Below are positions 7,221 to 10,097 of a stretch of 10,097 nucleotides of DNA, in pieces. This DNA comes from CAZFDE01 sp964517795 (lineage in GTDB: Bacteria > Planctomycetota > Phycisphaerae > Sedimentisphaerales > Anaerobacaceae): positions 1-10,097 of the forward strand of contig CAZFDE010000089.1 of NCBI GenBank assembly GCA_964517795.1, read 5' to 3'. The notes beneath the pieces were generated by a model, which saw only the letters and a program-made list of their open reading frames with translations, searched no databases and was not told where the DNA came from. Numbering within the stretch: the first letter of the stretch is position 1; each line of letters opens with the position of its first letter. The position numbers were made by a program, and so were the translations under genes.

Positions 7221-7241
7221 CACATTGTCTTTTTCAGTGTG
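7221..7241 (-). promoter_or_regulatory. Hairpin in the groEL2 5' untranslated region
   Basis: On the minus strand CACACTG and CAATGTG form a 7-bp stem with one mismatch around a 7-nt A-rich loop, starting about 31 nt upstream of the groEL2 ATG. It lies between the ribosome binding site and an upstream CUUUAUU stretch (7272-7278) that could pair with AAUAAGG over the ribosome binding site (7202-7208). Function is unproven. Confidence 0.3.
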
Positions 7242-7260
7242 TTTACCGATACGCCCATAC

Positions 7261-7275
7261 ACTTAATTGATAATA
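7261..7275. repeat. Direct repeat copy A upstream of groEL2
   Basis: ACTTAATTGATAATA on the plus strand matches copy B (7337-7351) at 13 of 15 positions. The copies are 76 bp apart. They could be binding sites for a regulator of the operon, but AT-rich sequence makes chance similarity possible. Confidence 0.3.
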
Positions 7276-7336
7276 AAGTGCAAATTCGATACCACCGCCA
7301 AGCCTCAGCGGTACACAAAGCGGCTTAATAGATGTA

Positions 7337-7351
7337 ACTTTATTGATAACA
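7337..7351. repeat. Direct repeat copy B upstream of groEL2
   Basis: ACTTTATTGATAACA on the plus strand is the partner of copy A (7261-7275), differing at two positions. An inverted repeat (7294-7312) lies roughly midway between the two copies. Confidence 0.3.
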
Positions 7352-7415
7352 GATACTTAAAAAGATATGTTTTTTGGCCGAAGGAACACTAAAACCCACC
7401 TAAGGCTCTGATACA

Positions 7416-7464
7416 TGCCATTTTTGGCACGATGGAAACGGTTTCACCGCCAACCTGGCAGGTT
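7416..7464. repeat. Three short palindromes after the TPR gene
   Basis: Three inverted repeats lie close together: TGCCA-TTTT-TGGCA (7416-7429), GAAAC-G-GTTTC (7434-7444) and AACCTG-G-CAGGTT (7452-7464). The last overlaps the stop codon of the TPR gene (7463-7465). The first could form a hairpin of about 7 bp including a G-U pair, but no T-tract follows on the minus strand, so a classical intrinsic terminator is not supported. The one-base-centre palindromes look more like protein-binding sites than RNA stems. Confidence 0.35.
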
Positions 7465-9541
7465 ATTGGGAGGCATTCGGATCAGGCGACCCAGCCGGTT
7501 TGCCAGTACCCGTATTTTGTTTTTGATTGACGGCGTAATTCAGATTTTGCATTGCGCTGGTATTATTGGGATTGATCTGCAGTGCTTTTTGATAAAGGTC
7601 AATGGCCTGATCGACATTACCGGCCAGCAGATAGCAATCACCCAGTCCCTTTAGCGAATCATCAAAATCGGGCTTTAATGACAGGGCTTTGGTGAAGGCC
7701 TGGGCCGCCGCCTGAATCTGGTTGAGTTTCAGCAGTGCAAATCCCAGATTATTGTATGCGGAGAGGTAATTTGGTTCTAATTCGATCGCCCGGCGATATA
7801 TCTCAACCGCTTTTTGCGGCTCGCCCGTTTGCACCAGTGAAAACCCATAATTGGTCAAGAGTTTGGGGTCTTCAAAACCGGCATCCAGTAAAATTCGACA
7901 GTACTTTTTGGCCGACTCATACCGTCCGGCCAGGGCCTCATTATCGGCCATGGACTGATAAATGATCATATTATCAGGAGCAACCTGCGACGCCCGATCC
8001 AAATAAACCGCGGCTTCATCGTAACGGCCCATTTTCGATAGGGCCAGCCCCATATTCGCCAACGCACCGAACAAGTGGGGCTTGATCTTCAGCGCCGATT
8101 CAAAATAAGTGAGGGCTTTTTCGAATTGCCCCTGTTCATGAACAACCCCCCCCAGTTCCACATATGCATCCGCATATCCCGGATGATACTTAATCGCAAT
8201 CTCATAATGGCGAAATGCTTCATCCAATCGACCGGCATCGCGCAGGGATTGTCCGTAATGGTAATGCGCAATATAATTTTCGGGATCGACGTCGATCGCA
8301 TTCTTAAATAATGTCAGGCCGTTTTGCCAGACCCGTACCTGGGCCACGGTGCGAACCGATAATGCCATCAATACAGCAAGGGCTGCTGTTGAGAAAATGA
8401 TTTTTCGCCGGCCGACAAAATCGAACAGATACGGAACACCCCACGCTGCAATGACGAACAAGCCGATGAGCGGAATATACGTATATCGGTCCGCCATGTA
8501 TTGATTGCCGACCTGGACCAAGCCGATCACCGGCACCAGCGTCCCGAGATACCAGAACCAGCCAAACATCAGCCATTTGATGCGACGTCCATAATACACA
8601 ACCGCTGCGGTTATCGGGATCAGAACTGCCGCCGCAATAATCGAATGTGTCATTGAGATTAACCGGGACGGGTGGATATACAATACCGATAACTGCGCGG
8701 GCCAAAGCATTTTGATAATATAGCCGCTATATGCAATCGGCATGTTCGCAAATCGCGCCCAGAGCGGCACCAAGTGCAGCGACGCCATCGCCCCGGTGAC
8801 CCGCTGAACGATAAAGGTTACGGCTGAAAGTGTAAACGCCATCAGGAAGAACGGCACCTTCTCGAGAATAATCCGTTTAATCGAGGGTGAAGGTGAAACT
8901 TCATCCGAGAATTGTTCTGTTTTGGCGAACAATCGATTCAGGGGCCAGTAATCCATCAATACCAATACACACGGCAGTGTTACCACCATGGGCTTGGCCA
9001 AAAGCCCCATCGCGCACAATACAATCGCGGCCATATACCACCGTGCACTTTTTCGCTGCACATAATACACATAGGCCAGCATGGTCAGCATCCAGAAGAA
9101 CGTGCTGAGCACATCTTTGCGTTCGGAAATCCATGCGACCGATTCGACATGCAGCGGGTGCAGTGCAAATAAGGCGGCCACGAAGGCCCCGGCCCACTTT
9201 CGGCCGGTCATCTGTAAAAACACCCAAAACAACAAAACACTGTTGAGGACGTGCAGCATGATATTTGTCAAATGATGACCCCAGACGCGATCTTTAAACA
9301 CCTCCACATCGAGCATATGCGACAGCCAGGTGATCGGATGATAATTGTTGGCATGGATTTTTGTAAATGCCCAAATGATGCTGTCCTTATTCAGGCCCGA
9401 AAGGACATGTCGGTTTTCATAGACATAATCGTTGTCATCGAAATTGACAAATCCGTATTTCAGCGCCGGCGTATAAACCGCAAACGTAACCGCCGCCAGG
9501 ACAATCGCAATGCTGATCGAGTTGACGTATGTGCTTTTCAT
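7463..9541 (-). CDS. TMTC-like GT-C membrane glycosyltransferase with TPR repeats
   Basis: This is a predicted inner-membrane protein of 692 residues from the preferred ATG at 9541. In-frame alternatives are ATG at 9568 and TTG at 9577; none has a strong ribosome binding site, and 9541 places the start just before the first membrane helix. Residues 1-400 hold about ten hydrophobic segments with signatures of the TMTC/PMT-type GT-C fold: the acidic FDDNDY (34-39) in the first outer loop, NYHPITWLSHMLD (66-78), HPLHVESVAWISERKD (128-143), AKPMVVTLP (182-190), MDYWPLNR (196-203) and QYMADRYTYIPLIG (347-360). Residues from about 423 to 660 form seven TPR units. Eukaryotic TMTC proteins O-mannosylate cadherins from a lipid-linked sugar. 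The bacterial substrate is unknown, so a lipid-sugar-dependent glycosyltransferase is the best inference. Its stop overlaps a small palindrome. Confidence 0.85.
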   Translation of the reverse strand: MKSTYVNSISIAIVLAAVTFAVYTPALKYGFVNFDDNDYVYENRHVLSGLNKDSIIWAFTKIHANNYHPITWLSHMLDVEVFKDRVWGHHLTNIMLHVLNSVLLFWVFLQMTGRKWAGAFVAALFALHPLHVESVAWISERKDVLSTFFWMLTMLAYVYYVQRKSARWYMAAIVLCAMGLLAKPMVVTLPCVLVLMDYWPLNRLFAKTEQFSDEVSPSPSIKRIILEKVPFFLMAFTLSAVTFIVQRVTGAMASLHLVPLWARFANMPIAYSGYIIKMLWPAQLSVLYIHPSRLISMTHSIIAAAVLIPITAAVVYYGRRIKWLMFGWFWYLGTLVPVIGLVQVGNQYMADRYTYIPLIGLFVIAAWGVPYLFDFVGRRKIIFSTAALAVLMALSVRTVAQVRVWQNGLTLFKNAIDVDPENYIAHYHYGQSLRDAGRLDEAFRHYEIAIKYHPGYADAYVELGGVVHEQGQFEKALTYFESALKIKPHLFGALANMGLALSKMGRYDEAAVYLDRASQVAPDNMIIYQSMADNEALAGRYESAKKYCRILLDAGFEDPKLLTNYGFSLVQTGEPQKAVEIYRRAIELEPNYLSAYNNLGFALLKLNQIQAAAQAFTKALSLKPDFDDSLKGLGDCYLLAGNVDQAIDLYQKALQINPNNTSAMQNLNYAVNQKQNTGTGKPAGSPDPNASQ

Positions 9542-9592
9542 GGGGGTTAATATAGCGATTTCGGGCATCAATCTCAACGGATTTTGCGCATA

Positions 9593-9608
9593 CGGTCGGC
9601 CGCGACCG
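9593..9608. repeat. Short GC-rich hairpin between the STAS and TPR genes
   Basis: CGGTCG-GCCG-CGACCG is a perfect 6-bp stem with a 4-nt loop, in the gap of about 115 bp between the STAS gene and the TPR gene. No T-tract follows on the minus strand. It could be a factor-dependent terminator, an attenuator or a processing stem; nothing else recognisable lies in this gap. Confidence 0.35.
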
Positions 9609-9656
9609 GACGTGAAGGTTCAAGGCCTCGGTAGTGCAAGGCGTCAATATCTTGTC

Positions 9657-10010
9657 TTAGGCTTGTGTTTCGGCGTGGGCCGTGGTTTGCTCGATCTGGT
9701 TGAGGGCCGCATCGAAATCGTCTTCGAATTCAAAAATACCATCGAAGCAAGTCACCTTCATAATATCACGTGTGATCGCGGCGACGTTGAACAAGACCAT
9801 ACGACGGCCGGATTTGACCAGCATCTCGTGCAGCATCAGCAGCCCGGACAAGCTCATCGAGACCAGAATGTTGACCTTTGAGCAATCCAGCAGCACATTC
9901 ATGGAGCCTTCGCCGGCAATGTCCATCACCTGATCAAGGCATTTTCGGGTATCCGGCTCCTGCGGTAATTCCACGAGCAACACCTTATCCGAATAATTTT
10001 TGATCGTCAT
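9657..10010 (-). CDS. STAS-domain protein (anti-sigma-factor-antagonist-like)
   Basis: This cytoplasmic protein of 117 residues matches a single STAS domain in length and pattern: beta strands at about 8-14 and 37-42, a central VNILVSMSLSGLLMLHEM strand-helix segment (46-63), a second strand RRMVLFNV, and a final acidic helix. STAS proteins such as SpoIIAA or RsbV bind anti-sigma kinases, and phosphorylation of a conserved Ser switches them off. Aligned by eye to the DSSG motif of SpoIIAA, this protein reads S53-L54-S55-G56, so the normal phospho-acceptor position is Leu, though nearby serines exist. A ribosome binding site (AAGGG, about 10 nt upstream) supports the ATG at 10010. No kinase or sigma gene is adjacent in the window, so its partner is unknown. 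Confidence 0.8.
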   Translation of the reverse strand: MTIKNYSDKVLLVELPQEPDTRKCLDQVMDIAGEGSMNVLLDCSKVNILVSMSLSGLLMLHEMLVKSGRRMVLFNVAAITRDIMKVTCFDGIFEFEDDFDAALNQIEQTTAHAETQA

Positions 10011-10097
10011 CTCTAATCCCTTTGAATTAGTTTTTATTCGCTTTAGCCCGAATATTTCATAAATTTCTGTGAAGGTTGTTTTTTGCGTATATGCAGT

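Larger units (their letters stand above)
7190..7462 (-). promoter_or_regulatory. Leader/intergenic region of the chaperone operon
   Basis: This 273-bp non-coding stretch separates the upstream TPR gene from groEL2 and most likely holds the operon promoter. It is AT-rich in its middle (about 7255-7370). I could not find a good -35/-10 pair, a sigma-32-like promoter or a CIRCE (HrcA) inverted repeat. Visible elements are a hairpin at 7221-7241, a near-identical direct repeat pair (7261-7275 and 7337-7351), a 5-9-5 inverted repeat ACCGC/GCGGT (7294-7312) between them, and short palindromes at 7416-7464. The AAGGAG ribosome binding site of groEL2 lies at 7200-7205. That this region drives heat-shock-type control is inference from the genes downstream. 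Confidence 0.5.

Noticed and set aside
7416..7429. Intrinsic terminator of the TPR gene
   Set aside because: The hairpin is short and is followed on the minus strand by mixed sequence rather than a T-tract.
7425..7440. Sigma-54 promoter suggested by TGGCAC
   Set aside because: The -24-like TGGCAC is on the plus strand, but the required downstream TTGC element at the right spacing is missing and no gene lies in that direction.
7190..7462. CIRCE (HrcA) operator
   Set aside because: Searched by eye for TTAGCACTC and GAGTGCTAA arms on both strands; only an unrelated 5-9-5 inverted repeat was found.

Overview
All convincing genes in this window lie on the minus strand, so the biological order runs from high to low coordinates. 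The protein set points to a bacterium of the Planctomycetota/PVC group, perhaps a Phycisphaerae-like lineage. The signs are two divergent GroELs, a TMTC-like membrane protein with TPR repeats, a lipoprotein GH29 fucosidase and a small STAS protein. This placement comes from family resemblance only; no rRNA or marker-gene comparison was possible.

Region 1 (about 10010 to 7463) carries a small STAS-domain protein and then a large polytopic membrane protein. The latter pairs a GT-C/TMTC-like glycosyltransferase module with about seven C-terminal TPR repeats. Region 2 (7462 to 7190) is a 273-bp non-coding leader upstream of the chaperone genes. It holds short inverted and direct repeats and a possible Shine-Dalgarno-masking hairpin, but no recognisable CIRCE element.

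Region 3 (7189 to 1) looks like one tightly packed proteostasis operon: groEL2, a GH29 alpha-L-fucosidase lipoprotein, groES, groEL1, dnaJ, grpE and an FmdB-type zinc-ribbon gene cut by the window edge. Gaps between genes are 24, 26, 46, 63 and 6 nt, followed by a 1-nt stop/start overlap. The Hsp60 system (GroES plus two GroELs) is thus combined with the DnaK co-chaperones DnaJ and GrpE, while dnaK itself is absent from the window.

The two GroELs are strongly diverged. GroEL1, next to groES, lacks the usual GGM tail. GroEL2, first in the operon, has a long GGM tail and altered residues at positions corresponding to inter-ring and apical contacts of E. coli GroEL. The oddest element is the secreted sugar hydrolase, which sits between groEL2 and groES with its own strong ribosome binding site and no visible insertion scar. 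No RNA genes, CRISPR arrays, insertion sequences or transposases were seen.
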